From: an uncultured Eggerthellaceae bacterium
GTDB taxonomy: Bacteria > Actinomycetota > Coriobacteriia > Coriobacteriales > Eggerthellaceae
Length of the DNA stretch: 64,000 nt
Assembly (NCBI GenBank): GCA_947566075.1
Contig: CANOIM010000011.1
Coordinates: forward strand, 10,036 to 74,035
Direction: 5' to 3'
Below are positions 55,272 through 63,205 of the stretch, in pieces (the stretch's first letter is position 1; every line of letters begins with the position of its first letter). The position numbers and the translations under genes are program-made. Below the pieces are notes generated by a model that was not told where the DNA came from, made no database searches, and saw nothing but the letters and a program-made list of their open reading frames with translations.

Positions 55272-55300
55272 AGACGAACACCCAAGAAGGGTGTTCGTCT
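55272..55300. terminator. Bidirectional terminator between radical SAM gene and tmRNA
   Basis: A perfect 12-bp stem AGACGAACACCC / GGGTGTTCGTCT with loop AAGAA. It lies just after the radical SAM stop and 10 bases beyond the tmRNA 3' end, so it can stop transcription from both sides. The following T content is modest. Confidence 0.8.
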
Positions 55301-55310
55301 GATTCTCTTA

Positions 55311-55682
55311 TGGTGGAGGCGCGGAGAATCGAACTCCGGTCCATACCAGATCATCGATGAGGCGCTACAAGCTTAGTTTGCGCTCAAGGTTTGGGAGGAG
55401 CGCGGCTCGCAAACCAGCGTTGCCCCTCCGAGCCCGTTCCATCTTAGCTGCATCCATACGGGCTACGTGATGCAGAGCATTCCCCTTAAGATGACGCTTC
55501 CCTCAGACCGGGGAACCTCTGAGTTCAGCGGATGGTTGCTGTTTAAGCAGCCATGGCGAGCGCCGGAGCGCTCTGAGTCTTAGCTTTGCCAATTAATTTT
55601 GACAGTACCCCTGTTTAGCGTGGCGAGGAGACCACGGCTTGCTCCTCATCTCAGACCTGCCATGTCGAAACCAGTCGCCCCC
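55311..55682 (-). ncRNA. ssrA: Transfer-messenger RNA (tmRNA)
   Basis: 372 nucleotides. The 5' end is GGGGGCGACTGGTTTCGAC and the 3' end ...TTCGATTCTCCGCGCCTCCACCA, with tRNA-like ends pairing across the molecule and an encoded CCA. The tag is encoded at 55546-55590 with a TAA at 55543-55545 and reads GKAKTQSAPALAMAA, assuming the resume codon is GGC after AATTAATT. The AMAA end should be recognised by ClpXP-type proteases. SmpB, its protein partner, is encoded about 820 bases upstream on the same strand. Confidence 0.95.
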
Positions 55683-55699
55683 AGGCAGGTAGACAAATC

Positions 55700-55727
55700 A
55701 TTCTACTGGGCGAAGCGCCTAAGTCAA
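55700..55727 (-). promoter_or_regulatory. Promoter of ssrA
   Basis: On the minus strand TTGACT (55722-55727), 16-base spacer and TAGAAT (55700-55705) precede the mature tmRNA end at 55682. The 17-base leader fits removal by RNase P. The promoter sits in the gap after the acidic-protein stop, so ssrA is transcribed on its own. Confidence 0.65.
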
Positions 55728-55730
55728 GGG

Positions 55731-56387
55731 CTACTTCTTCTTGTTCAGGAAGCTCATGGATTCGCTGATATCCGACATGATGCCCTTGAATTCAGCGGCT
55801 ATCTCAACCCCGTCCTTGTAGATGGCATTGGCATCCTGAGTGGCCGCTTCGATGCCTTCCCGGCTGATGCCCAAATCGAATTCCTCACCGTCTTCGGCAC
55901 GGACCACTTTCGTATGGGGTTCAGGGTCATCTTCTGAGCCATCATCTACCACCACGTAGTCATCCATGTCCACGTAGTAGTATTCCTGTTCGTTGCCGTC
56001 TTCGTCTATGAGGACGAAGCCTATCTCGTTGTCATCCTCATCTACCAGGTAGGCGTAGATATCCTCATCCTCTATCTCCATTTCGATGACCTCTTCCTCA
56101 AGGTCATGGGCATCCTCTGTGTGATAGCCCTCGGAATGGAGCGCGTCAGCGGCTTCCTCCTCCTCTTCGGCTTCTTCCACCTCAGAGGGGTCATAGCCGT
56201 TGTAGTCAGCTTCGTTGGTGGTGCTGAAGCTGGCGAAGGCATGCTCTTGATCGGATTCCATGGCATCGGGCCCCAGGTATTCGTCCAAGTCATCTTGGGC
56301 GTCTTGGAGCTCTGTTTCTTGGTCTGTCCACTCGGCTTGTGTCTCGCCGGTCTCCTCTAAGCCTTGCAGCTCTTCGTCTAGGCCCAT
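55731..56387 (-). CDS. Highly acidic protein of unknown function
   Basis: 218 residues, start ATG 56387 with AGGAGG five bases upstream. Residues 1-115 are very rich in Asp and Glu (EEAEEEEEAADALHSE, DLEEEVIEMEIEDED) and probably disordered. From there a small beta-rich part appears (IYAYLVDEDDNEIGFVLIDEDGNEQEYYYVDMDDYVVV), then a helix with ISREGIEAATQDANAIYKDG and an end KGIMSDISESMSFLNKKK. No known family recognised. It lies between smpB and ssrA on the same strand. Charge suggests a nucleic-acid mimic or ion or ribosome contact; none is established. Confidence 0.7.
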   Translation of the reverse strand: MGLDEELQGLEETGETQAEWTDQETELQDAQDDLDEYLGPDAMESDQEHAFASFSTTNEADYNGYDPSEVEEAEEEEEAADALHSEGYHTEDAHDLEEEVIEMEIEDEDIYAYLVDEDDNEIGFVLIDEDGNEQEYYYVDMDDYVVVDDGSEDDPEPHTKVVRAEDGEEFDLGISREGIEAATQDANAIYKDGVEIAAEFKGIMSDISESMSFLNKKK

Positions 56388-56502
56388 GATGCCTCCTCTT
56401 CCCGGTTCGTGTTGCTGGTTCCGGTATATCACAGCAGCCAAGACAGAGCAGCGGCCGTGGGTGCTCCTTGCTGAGACGTAACCTGGCCAGGCGCGTCCTG
56501 AC

Positions 56503-56970
56503 TCAACGGCTGCGGTCTTTGAGCGCCCGGTCTATCTCTCGTTTGACATCCCGTTCCTTGAGAGAGGTCCGCTTGTCGTAGAGCTTCTTGCCTCGAGCCA
56601 GGGCTATCTCAACTTTGACCAGGTTGCGGTCATTGAAGTACAGCTTCAGGGGCACAACAGCCAAGCCCTTCTCCTGGGTCTTCTCGGCCAGGTAGCGGAT
56701 CTGCTTCTTATGCAGCAGGAGCTTGCGGCGCCTGTCAGGATCCACATTGGCTATGTTGCCGTGCTGGAAGGGCGCGATATGTAGGTTGTTGAGCCACGCT
56801 TGGCCGCCGCGGATGAGGGCGAAGGCATCCGTGAGCTGGGCGTTGTTGTCACGCAGCGAACGGACTTCCGTGCCCGTCAGCTCTATCCCCGCTTCGAATG
56901 TCTCCAAGATCTCATAATCATGGAAGGCGCGGCGGTTCTTCGCGATGGTCTTCTCTTCTCGCTTGCCCAT
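56503..56970 (-). CDS. smpB: SsrA-binding protein SmpB
   Basis: 155 residues. KTIAKNRRAFHDYEILETFEAGIELTGTEVRSLRDNN is the conserved start; AWLNNLHIAPFQHGN, RRRKLLLHKKQI and LVPLKLYFNDR follow (here VVPLKLYF), and GKKLYDKR begins the C-terminal tail that enters the ribosome. It carries tmRNA to stalled ribosomes. I use ATG 56970, immediately after the upstream stop; longer starts inside the M42 gene are possible because no ribosome site is well placed. Confidence 0.93.
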   Translation of the reverse strand: MGKREEKTIAKNRRAFHDYEILETFEAGIELTGTEVRSLRDNNAQLTDAFALIRGGQAWLNNLHIAPFQHGNIANVDPDRRRKLLLHKKQIRYLAEKTQEKGLAVVPLKLYFNDRNLVKVEIALARGKKLYDKRTSLKERDVKREIDRALKDRSR

Positions 56971-56971
56971 C

Positions 56972-58741
56972 TTAGGCGTGAGTGCCTTCCTCATTGGCCT
57001 CATCCGTGGGGATGATGGTCAGCGTGTCCTTGCCGGGGATGATCCCTTGGGATGCTTCCTTGGCGGCGTTGGGGTCAGCGAAGGTGGGTGCAGGCCTGCG
57101 GCTCTGTTGGCCTCCCCAGCCATGGGGGATGGGTTCGGGCCCTCCGAATTCCGTTGCCCGCATCTGTTGCTGGCGCTCGAAGGGAGCTTCGCCATAGGCA
57201 GGGCGGGGGGATGCTTGATAGGGGTAGGGGCTTGCGCCATAGCCGAAGCCAGCATTGCTGCCATAGACGGGGGTTGTGGTCCCGGGGCGGTTCTCCGGTG
57301 CCTCTCCGTTGGCGACATGGGCGCCCGCCGCAGCCTTCTCTTCTGCTTCTGTAGCCTCATCCGCTTCCTCTTGGCGGCGGTTCAGCTTCTCGAAGAGCTC
57401 TCGCTGAGCCTTCTGCACGGTGGCCATTTGGCTGTTCTCATCTTCAAGCTCAGCGATGCGGGCGTTGAGCTTCGCCAGCTTGGCCGACATCTTCTTGAGG
57501 GTCTTCTCGGGGTCAACCGGCTTCTTCTCTGATCGGTCAGCGTTGGGGCGCTCCACCTGGGCGGATATCCCCGGCACGAAGCTGGCATCATATTCAAGGT
57601 CAAGGGCGAAACGCACCAATAGGCGTATGGTGGCGTCGATATCCTTCAGGGAGACCGTCTCATTGGGGGTGTGCATGTAGCGCAGCGGGATGGATACCAG
57701 GCCTGTGGGCACGCCGCCTTTGGATATCTGGATGGCCCGCGCGTCCGTGCCCGTGGCAGCAGGTTCCGCTTCCAGCTGGTAGGGGATGCCTTCCGCCTCC
57801 GCTGCGGCTACCAGCCGCTCGAACACGAAGGGGTTGATGTTCGGTCCGCGCGCGATGACGGGGCCCGCGCCACAGCGGATGTCTCCATGCTTGGTCTTGT
57901 TGATGCCGGGGTAGTCTGTGGCATGGGTGACGTCGAAGGCCACGGCCACGTCAGGGTCAACCGAATAGGCGCTGGTGGTGGCTCCCCGGGTGCCTATCTC
58001 TTCCTGGGTGGTGATGGCGGCTATGTAGGTGCCGCGCATCTGACCGTTCTGAGCCAGGCGCTCCATCACCTCGCAGGCGATGAAGACGCCGCTCTTGTCG
58101 TCGAAGGATTTGGAAACGGCCATATCGCGGCCGAAGCGCTCGAACCCCACGCCGTAGGTGATGGCGTCTCCTACGGACACCTTCGCCTTCACCTTATGGG
58201 CGGGCATGCCCAGATCTATGACCAGGTCATCTAGGGCGGTGACGGTCTTGCGCTCATCAGCCCCTATCAGGTGGATGGGTTTGCGGCCCACGACGCCGCG
58301 CAGCATGCCAGTGCGGGTATGCACATCCACGCGCATGCCGGGCAGGATGGCAGCATCTACGCCGCCGATAGGGGAAACGGAGAGGAAGCCATCATCTGAG
58401 ATGTAGCGAACCATGAGGCCCACCTCATCCATATGGGCGGCCAGCATGAAGACAGGGGAGGCCATCTGCACCCCTTCGCCGTCTTCCGTGAGGGCCTCTT
58501 CGGCGAACTCATATTCGCCAGCATCTTCGAAGCCGCCTATCTCAGCCTCTGTCACCGTTGAGGCGTAGCCGCTCAGGTTGCTAGTGAGGATGGCATGGAC
58601 CGATCCCATGGTGTCAGTGTGGATCTCATCCGCCACGCTTGAGAGGCGCTGGCGCACCAGTTCGGCCACCTTCTCCTCGGACCCGGTGGGGGAAGGGGTC
58701 TCAACGAGCTCTTTCAGGAACTTGATGTCGCGTTTCTTCAT
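56972..58741 (-). CDS. M42 family metallo-aminopeptidase with long C-terminal extension
   Basis: 589 residues. The first 390 are an M42 aminopeptidase: FLKELVETPSPTGSEEKVAELV, MLAAHMDEVGLMVRYI with the metal His/Asp, KSFDDKSGVFIACEVM, TTQEEIGTRGATTSAYSV with the catalytic Glu pair, and VSIPLRYMHTPNETV. Family members usually end there. Here follow a coiled-coil (LKKMSAKLAKLNARIAELEDENSQM) and a Pro/Gly/Tyr/Ala-rich disordered part of about 120 residues. The extension may tether the peptidase to a partner. It precedes smpB by two bases. Confidence 0.85.
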   Translation of the reverse strand: MKKRDIKFLKELVETPSPTGSEEKVAELVRQRLSSVADEIHTDTMGSVHAILTSNLSGYASTVTEAEIGGFEDAGEYEFAEEALTEDGEGVQMASPVFMLAAHMDEVGLMVRYISDDGFLSVSPIGGVDAAILPGMRVDVHTRTGMLRGVVGRKPIHLIGADERKTVTALDDLVIDLGMPAHKVKAKVSVGDAITYGVGFERFGRDMAVSKSFDDKSGVFIACEVMERLAQNGQMRGTYIAAITTQEEIGTRGATTSAYSVDPDVAVAFDVTHATDYPGINKTKHGDIRCGAGPVIARGPNINPFVFERLVAAAEAEGIPYQLEAEPAATGTDARAIQISKGGVPTGLVSIPLRYMHTPNETVSLKDIDATIRLLVRFALDLEYDASFVPGISAQVERPNADRSEKKPVDPEKTLKKMSAKLAKLNARIAELEDENSQMATVQKAQRELFEKLNRRQEEADEATEAEEKAAAGAHVANGEAPENRPGTTTPVYGSNAGFGYGASPYPYQASPRPAYGEAPFERQQQMRATEFGGPEPIPHGWGGQQSRRPAPTFADPNAAKEASQGIIPGKDTLTIIPTDEANEEGTHA

Positions 58742-58750
58742 GGTTCGCTC

Positions 58751-59026
58751 CTACCAGTACTCGCGCTTGCGCTTGCGCTTCTTGACGGGGGCCCTGAAGT
58801 CCAGCTCCAGCTGCCCGTTGGATTGGCTTTCCTTGGCGGGTTTGCGCTCGATCCGCTCTATGCTCCAGGCCAAGGCATCATTGCCGAACAGCTCCAGCAT
58901 GCGGATGCGTGCGTCCTGGGCATTGCCCTTGGATCCCATGCGCGATGAGCTTTCGAACTCGAAGAGCCCGCGGGCGCGGTCTGCTTGGGAATCCAAGGAC
59001 TTGTAATGGGCGATGAATGTGGTCAA
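58751..59026 (-). CDS. Small basic protein of unknown function
   Basis: 91 residues, TTG 59026 chosen for GGAAGG seven bases upstream; an earlier TTG at 59041 adds five residues. It ends in a Lys/Arg cluster (APVKKRKRKREYW) and contains ARIRMLELFGNDALAWSIERIERKP. No family recognised. It lies 10 bases upstream of the M42 gene on the same strand and overlaps no other gene, so it is probably real and co-transcribed. The basic tail suggests nucleic-acid binding. Confidence 0.5.
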   Translation of the reverse strand: MTTFIAHYKSLDSQADRARGLFEFESSSRMGSKGNAQDARIRMLELFGNDALAWSIERIERKPAKESQSNGQLELDFRAPVKKRKRKREYW

Positions 59027-59145
59027 GCGCTTGCCTTCCAAGGGGTGATGCAGATGGGTTTCATATTATCATGTTCCCAGGCTTGCGTTGGCTGACCTGC
59101 ATGCATGAGAAGGTGCGTGCTCTGACCCAGGAGAAAGGTGCTTCC

Positions 59146-59805
59146 ATGGAGAGCTACAAGCGCGAATTCATCGATTTCATGGTAGAGAGCGACGTGCTCA
59201 AGTTCGGGGAGTTCACGCTCAAGAGCGGCAGGAAGTCACCTTTCTTCATGAACTCGGGGGCCTATGTGACCGGCGCACAGCTGAAGCGCTTGGGCCAGTA
59301 CTATGCCCAAGCGGTGAACGAGCGGTTCGGCCTGGGATTTGATGTGGTCTTCGGCCCAGCCTACAAGGGCATCCCCCTTTCCGTGGTGTGCGCCATTGCG
59401 TTAGAGGACCTCTATGGGGCCCAGGTGCGCTACTGCAGCAACCGCAAAGAGGTCAAGGACCACGGAGATACGGGCATCCTTCTAGGCTCTGAGCTTAAGG
59501 ACGGAGACAGGGTGCTCATCGTAGAGGATGTGACCACCTCCGGTAAATCCATCCAGGAGACCTATCCCATCCTCAAGGCAGCAGCTGATGTGGAAGTGGT
59601 GGGCCTCATGGTGTCCCTAGACCGCCAAGAGGTGGGGCGGGGCGGCAAGGTGGCCGCGCTCCAGGAAGTGGCTGAGACCTACGGGTTCCCCACGGCGGCC
59701 ATCGTGACCATGGCGGAAGTGGTGGAAGACCTGAGCGCCCGCGGGAAGCTCACCGAAGAGCAGCAGGCTGCCATTCGGGCCTACTACAGCCAATACGGGG
59801 CTTAG
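59146..59805 (+). CDS. pyrE: Orotate phosphoribosyltransferase PyrE
   Basis: 219 residues from ATG 59146, with AAAGG seven to eight bases upstream; the longer frame has no ribosome site. FGEFTLKSGRKSPFF near residue 20, GPAYKGIPL, NRKEVKDHGD (catalytic loop Lys) and the PRPP motif VLIVEDVTTSGKS near residue 125 identify the enzyme. It makes orotidine monophosphate in pyrimidine synthesis. No other pyr gene is nearby. It diverges from the small basic protein gene across about 120 bases. Confidence 0.93.
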   Translation: MESYKREFIDFMVESDVLKFGEFTLKSGRKSPFFMNSGAYVTGAQLKRLGQYYAQAVNERFGLGFDVVFGPAYKGIPLSVVCAIALEDLYGAQVRYCSNRKEVKDHGDTGILLGSELKDGDRVLIVEDVTTSGKSIQETYPILKAAADVEVVGLMVSLDRQEVGRGGKVAALQEVAETYGFPTAAIVTMAEVVEDLSARGKLTEEQQAAIRAYYSQYGA

Positions 59806-59823
59806 GGAGCAGCGCTCCTCCAT

Positions 59824-59852
59824 TTGACCAGGCTGGTCAAGACAGCTATCAT
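59824..59852 (+). promoter_or_regulatory. Predicted sigma-A promoter of the DNA-repair radical SAM pair
   Basis: -35 TTGACC (59824-59829), a 17-base spacer and -10 TATCAT (59847-59852). Transcription would begin near 59859, inside the first LexA-like box, 36 bases before the ATG at 59894. The -35 is also the left arm of a dyad TTGACCAG-G-CTGGTCAA (59824-59840). Confidence 0.65.
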
Positions 59853-59854
59853 GC

Positions 59855-59866
59855 GAACAAACATTC
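59855..59866. promoter_or_regulatory. LexA/SOS-like box 1
   Basis: GAACAAACATTC, eleven of twelve fits to GAACnnnnGTTC (one mismatch). It is embedded in a GCGAA...TTCGC dyad (59853-59868), overlapping the predicted transcription start, where LexA binding would block initiation. Confidence 0.6.
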
Positions 59867-59870
59867 GCTA

Positions 59871-59882
59871 GAACAGATGTTT
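59871..59882. promoter_or_regulatory. LexA/SOS-like box 2
   Basis: GAACAGATGTTT, one mismatch from GAACnnnnGTTC, 16 bases after the first box. The spacing of about 1.5 helical turns and the place just before the ATG (59894) fit a double LexA site in the leader. Confidence 0.55.
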
Positions 59883-59893
59883 GGGAGCATGCC

Positions 59894-61282
59894 ATGGACA
59901 TCCTCCAGAAGCTGGAGATCCTCTCTGACGCAGCCAAGTACGATGTGGCCTGCACCTCTTCTGGGGTTGCTCGGGCGGGCAAGTGGGGCCAGCTGGGTGC
60001 TAGCAGCCAAGCAGGCTGTTGTCACAGCTTCACGGAAGACGGCCGGTGCATATCGCTTCTGAAGGTGCTCATGACCAATGTCTGCGTCTATGATTGCGCC
60101 TACTGCGTCAATCGCTGTAGCAATGCAGACGTGGTCCGTACCAGCTTCACCCCTCAGGAATTAGCTGACCTCACCATAGGGCTCTATCGGCGCAACTGCA
60201 TCGAGGGGCTCTTCTTGAGCTCAGGGGTGATAGGGGATGCTGACCGCACCACGGAACTGATGATCTCTTGCCTGCGCATCCTGCGTGAAGACTACGGCTT
60301 CCGCGGCTATATCCATGCGAAGACGGTGCCGAATACGTCGTTGGAGCTAGTAGAGTGCCTGGGGTATCTGGCTGATAGGCTCTCAGTGAACGTTGAGCTG
60401 CCCTCAGAGAAGAGCCTGCGGCTCCTCTGCCCGAACAAGACGCGTTCAAGCGTCTTGAGTCCCATGCGGCGCATCAGCGAATCCATCGCTGAAGATGCGG
60501 AATCCAAGGCGCTGGTGCGCAGGCGCAAGACGGTATACCTATCCAACGCGCGCCCGAAGCGGGCTGCGCGGGCCTTTGCCCCGGCTGGGCAGTCCACTCA
60601 GATGATCATCGGCGCCACGCCGGAAACGGATCACCAGATCCTGGGCCTGGCCGCATCCCTCTACGGGAAGATGCAGCTCAAGCGCGTCTTCTTCAGCGCC
60701 TACCTGCCCATCGTTCAGGATGCACGGCTGCCCTCTACCAACCACATCCAGCTCGACCGGGAGCATAGGCTCTATCAGGCTGATTGGCTCATGCGCTTCT
60801 ATGGGTTCTCCGTCTCTGAGATCGTGGATGAATCCCATCCCAACCTGGCCTGGGATCTTGACCCGAAGGCGAACTGGGCTTTGGACCACCTGGATGAGTT
60901 CCCCGTAGAGGTGAACACGTGTCCCTATGAGATGCTTCTGCGGGTGCCTGGCATAGGTGTGCGCGGTGCGAAGCTGATCCTACGGGCGCGCCGCCGCTCT
61001 ACGCTGGGGGAACAGGAGGTGCGCAAGCTGGGCGTTGCCTTCAAGCGGGCGCGCTACTTCATCACCTGCAATGGCCGGTATATGGGGCAAGGGGTGGAAT
61101 ACACCCGGGAGGCCATTCGGCCCCTCATCGCCAGCAGCATAGAGGGTGGCAACCATGGACGCAGGTCCGGCAAGGTCTCCTTAGGGCAGCTCAGCCTCTT
61201 CGATGATCCCACCCTGGTAGGCGGCCGCTCCTCGCTGGCGACGGGAGCGGCCGAGCTGCCTCAGGCGAAGGCGGTCCAATGA
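59894..61282 (+). CDS. Putative DNA modification/repair radical SAM protein (TIGR03916 type)
   Basis: 462 residues. VLMTNVCVYDCAYCVNRCSN carries the CxxxCxxC SAM-cluster motif at about residues 63-71, with GCCHSF upstream. GLFLSSGVIGD, GYIHAKTVPN and VNVELPSEKSLRLL are typical of the rSAM-link-UDG group. The C-terminal part has a helix-hairpin-helix (LLRVPGIGVRGAKLILRARR), a DNA-contact motif. The family is always linked to the DUF4130 protein that follows. The GTP/ATP-free reaction is unknown. ATG 59894 has GGGAGCATGCC before it. Confidence 0.87.
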   Translation: MDILQKLEILSDAAKYDVACTSSGVARAGKWGQLGASSQAGCCHSFTEDGRCISLLKVLMTNVCVYDCAYCVNRCSNADVVRTSFTPQELADLTIGLYRRNCIEGLFLSSGVIGDADRTTELMISCLRILREDYGFRGYIHAKTVPNTSLELVECLGYLADRLSVNVELPSEKSLRLLCPNKTRSSVLSPMRRISESIAEDAESKALVRRRKTVYLSNARPKRAARAFAPAGQSTQMIIGATPETDHQILGLAASLYGKMQLKRVFFSAYLPIVQDARLPSTNHIQLDREHRLYQADWLMRFYGFSVSEIVDESHPNLAWDLDPKANWALDHLDEFPVEVNTCPYEMLLRVPGIGVRGAKLILRARRRSTLGEQEVRKLGVAFKRARYFITCNGRYMGQGVEYTREAIRPLIASSIEGGNHGRRSGKVSLGQLSLFDDPTLVGGRSSLATGAAELPQAKAVQ

Positions 61283-62100
61283 CTGCCGCATCTCCAGAGC
61301 TCTACGATGAGGTGGCCTACCTCTTCGACGGCACCGCCGAGGGCCTCTTCTCCGCCATCTTCGCTGCCTATGCCAACCGGGAAGACCCTTCTGAGGTGGT
61401 ACGAGAGTCAGACTACCAGCCCCGCCTTCTGCAGCGGGCGCTCACCATCCCCACATCGGATGAGCATGCCCAGCGGGTGGCCGCGGGCCTGAAGCGCCGC
61501 TTAGGGTCCTACGGGCAGCGGGCGGTGCTCCGGGCTTCCTGTTCAGGGCGTTCTGATGCGCCCACCATCATCTACCGGTTCGTTCGCTATGCCATGGATA
61601 GGGCACCGCGCTCCAAGCGCTTGCTGGATGATCTGGGCACCCCTGAGGTCAAGGCCCTCCATGACCTCATCACCTCAGTAGGGGGCGAATGCGAGAAGAT
61701 GCGCCAGTTCGCTCGGTTCCGGCATCTGAAGGATGAGCGGGGAGAGGTGTGGTTCGCCCGGGTGAACCCGAAGGATTCAGTGGTTCCCTTGGTGCTGGAT
61801 CATTTCGTGGAACGCTTCAACATCCAGCCCTTCATCCTCTATGACGAGGTGCATGGTATCGCGGGTATCTGGGATGGCAAACGGCGGCAGCTGGCTGATG
61901 TCTCTGAGCTTGACTTGACGTTGCCAGACCAGGCGGCATCAGAGGCGCTCATGGAGGAAGCCTGGCGCACGTTCTACCACGCGGTTTCCATCAGCGCCCG
62001 TTACCATCCGGAATTGCGCCGCCAGTTGATGCCGAAGCGGTTCTGGAAGAACTTGACGGAGATACGGGAACCTATTCCGCAGGCCCTTCGCCATGGTTGA
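61279..62100 (+). CDS. DUF4130 DNA-metabolism protein (TIGR03915 type)
   Basis: 273 residues. YLFDGTAEGLFSAIFAAYANREDP at the start and RFRHLKDERGEVWFARVNPKDSVVPLVLDHFVERFNIQPFILYDEVH in the second half are the marks of DUF4130; EEAWRTFYHAVSISARYHPELRRQLMPKRFWKNL ends it. The family pairs with the preceding radical SAM protein and in some bacteria is fused to a uracil-DNA glycosylase domain; that domain is absent here. The ATG overlaps the radical SAM stop by 4 bases. Probable role: repair or modification of a DNA base. Confidence 0.85.
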   Translation: MTAASPELYDEVAYLFDGTAEGLFSAIFAAYANREDPSEVVRESDYQPRLLQRALTIPTSDEHAQRVAAGLKRRLGSYGQRAVLRASCSGRSDAPTIIYRFVRYAMDRAPRSKRLLDDLGTPEVKALHDLITSVGGECEKMRQFARFRHLKDERGEVWFARVNPKDSVVPLVLDHFVERFNIQPFILYDEVHGIAGIWDGKRRQLADVSELDLTLPDQAASEALMEEAWRTFYHAVSISARYHPELRRQLMPKRFWKNLTEIREPIPQALRHG

Positions 62101-62125
62101 TGTAACCTGCGCTTTCCCCTAGAAT
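62097..62125 (+). promoter_or_regulatory. Promoter of tRNA-Thr
   Basis: TTGATG (62097-62102), 17-base spacer and TAGAAT (62120-62125). Transcription would start about 12 bases before the mature tRNA 5' end (62145). The -35 overlaps the end of the DUF4130 gene. Confidence 0.7.
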
Positions 62126-62144
62126 GGGCAGGCATTCGAAGGGT

Positions 62145-62219
62145 GCCAGCGTGGCTCAACGGTAGAGCAACTGATTTGTAATCAGTGGGTTGCGGGTTCG
62201 ATTCCTGTCGCTGGCTCCA
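62145..62219 (+). tRNA. tRNA-Thr (anticodon TGT)
   Basis: A 75-base cloverleaf with acceptor GCCAGCG pairing with CGCTGGC, discriminator T, and encoded CCA. The anticodon stem ACTGA/TCAGT closes a loop TTTGTAA, giving anticodon TGT (threonine). The T-arm is GCGGGTTCGATTCCTGT. No second copy of its 3' end is seen within the window. Confidence 0.95.
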
Positions 62220-62289
62220 TCTCTCCCAGTTCAGAGGCTCTATTTTCTGACTGGATCATTCTTGTGCAATATAGCATCTTGATCCCTAT

Positions 62290-63156
62290 TCAGTTGCTGT
62301 TCTCCGGTAGGGCCTTGATGCTGCTATGTATCCCTTTGAGCGTTGGGCTATCCTCAAGCCTTTCAAGCTGTTCCATTGCCATCACGTTTAAGGTGATGGC
62401 TCGGTCAGCCCGTGAGAGCCCCTGCTTTATCAATTCTGCATTCATGCTTTCAAGATTAGCAAGAACAATGAGCTGGTTAAGGGTAGCGTAATCCCTGATA
62501 TTTCCCTCTTTGTCCGGGTTCGCATCACGCCACTCTTTTGCTGTCATGCCGAATAGAGCCGCATTCAGAACATCAGCTTCGTTCGCGTAGACATAGTTCC
62601 TTTTCGATTCGCTGATATCTGGGACGAGGTGCTCCTTGATGGCATCGGTATGTAGCTTGTAGTTTATCTTCGTGAACAGGCGCTTCTCGTTCCACTCAAG
62701 AGAAAGCTTGCTATTCTCGTCAGCCTTGAGCCGCTGATAGTCCTTGATGAGGTAAAGCTTGAACTCCGGTGATATCCAGGATGCGAATTCGAAGGCGATA
62801 TCTATATGAGCGAACGTACCGCTTCCATAGCGACCGCGTTTTGTTCTGATGCCCATGGCATTGGTGGAGGAGATCCACTTTGTTGGTGTGAGCACAAAAG
62901 CATTGGAGCCCGCTTCGTTTCTTAACCCGTCGAATTCGACGGGTTTGAAATTTGGATTGTGAAGAGATTCCCAAACTCCAAGGAACTCGATGGTGCTTCT
63001 GTTTCGTAGCCAGTTCTTTACGACATCATCAGGATGATCGCTTTTATACCGTGCTATATCTGTCAGGCTGATGTAATCGTCAGCGGTTCCCGTTGATGCA
63101 ACCGAGATCTCTATACCCAGTGCGTTGATCTTCTCATTTACCTCTTTGGGGCTCAT
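62290..63156 (-). CDS. KilA-N domain protein
   Basis: 288 residues from ATG 63156, with AGAGG about eight bases upstream; a TTG two codons earlier is possible. The KilA-N domain (about 25-140) shows ISLTDIARYKSDHPDDVVKNWLRNRSTIEFLGVWE, then FVLTPTKWISSTNAMGIRTKRGRYGSGTFAHIDIAFEFASWISPEF. The rest is helical with ETY-less, Asn-rich segments (YVYANEADVLNAALFGMTAKEWR). KilA-N proteins are DNA-binding and typical of phages and genomic islands. It lies just after tRNA-Thr, a frequent integration site. Role unknown. Confidence 0.8.
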   Translation of the reverse strand: MSPKEVNEKINALGIEISVASTGTADDYISLTDIARYKSDHPDDVVKNWLRNRSTIEFLGVWESLHNPNFKPVEFDGLRNEAGSNAFVLTPTKWISSTNAMGIRTKRGRYGSGTFAHIDIAFEFASWISPEFKLYLIKDYQRLKADENSKLSLEWNEKRLFTKINYKLHTDAIKEHLVPDISESKRNYVYANEADVLNAALFGMTAKEWRDANPDKEGNIRDYATLNQLIVLANLESMNAELIKQGLSRADRAITLNVMAMEQLERLEDSPTLKGIHSSIKALPENSN

Positions 63157-63205
63157 GTTCAAACGCCTCTTTCTATCCTAGCGCGCCAAACTAGAGCTAC
63201 CCATT

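Noticed and set aside
62145..62219. tRNA-Thr as a proven attachment site
   Set aside because: No integrase and no second copy of the tRNA 3' end in the window, so this stays a possibility only.
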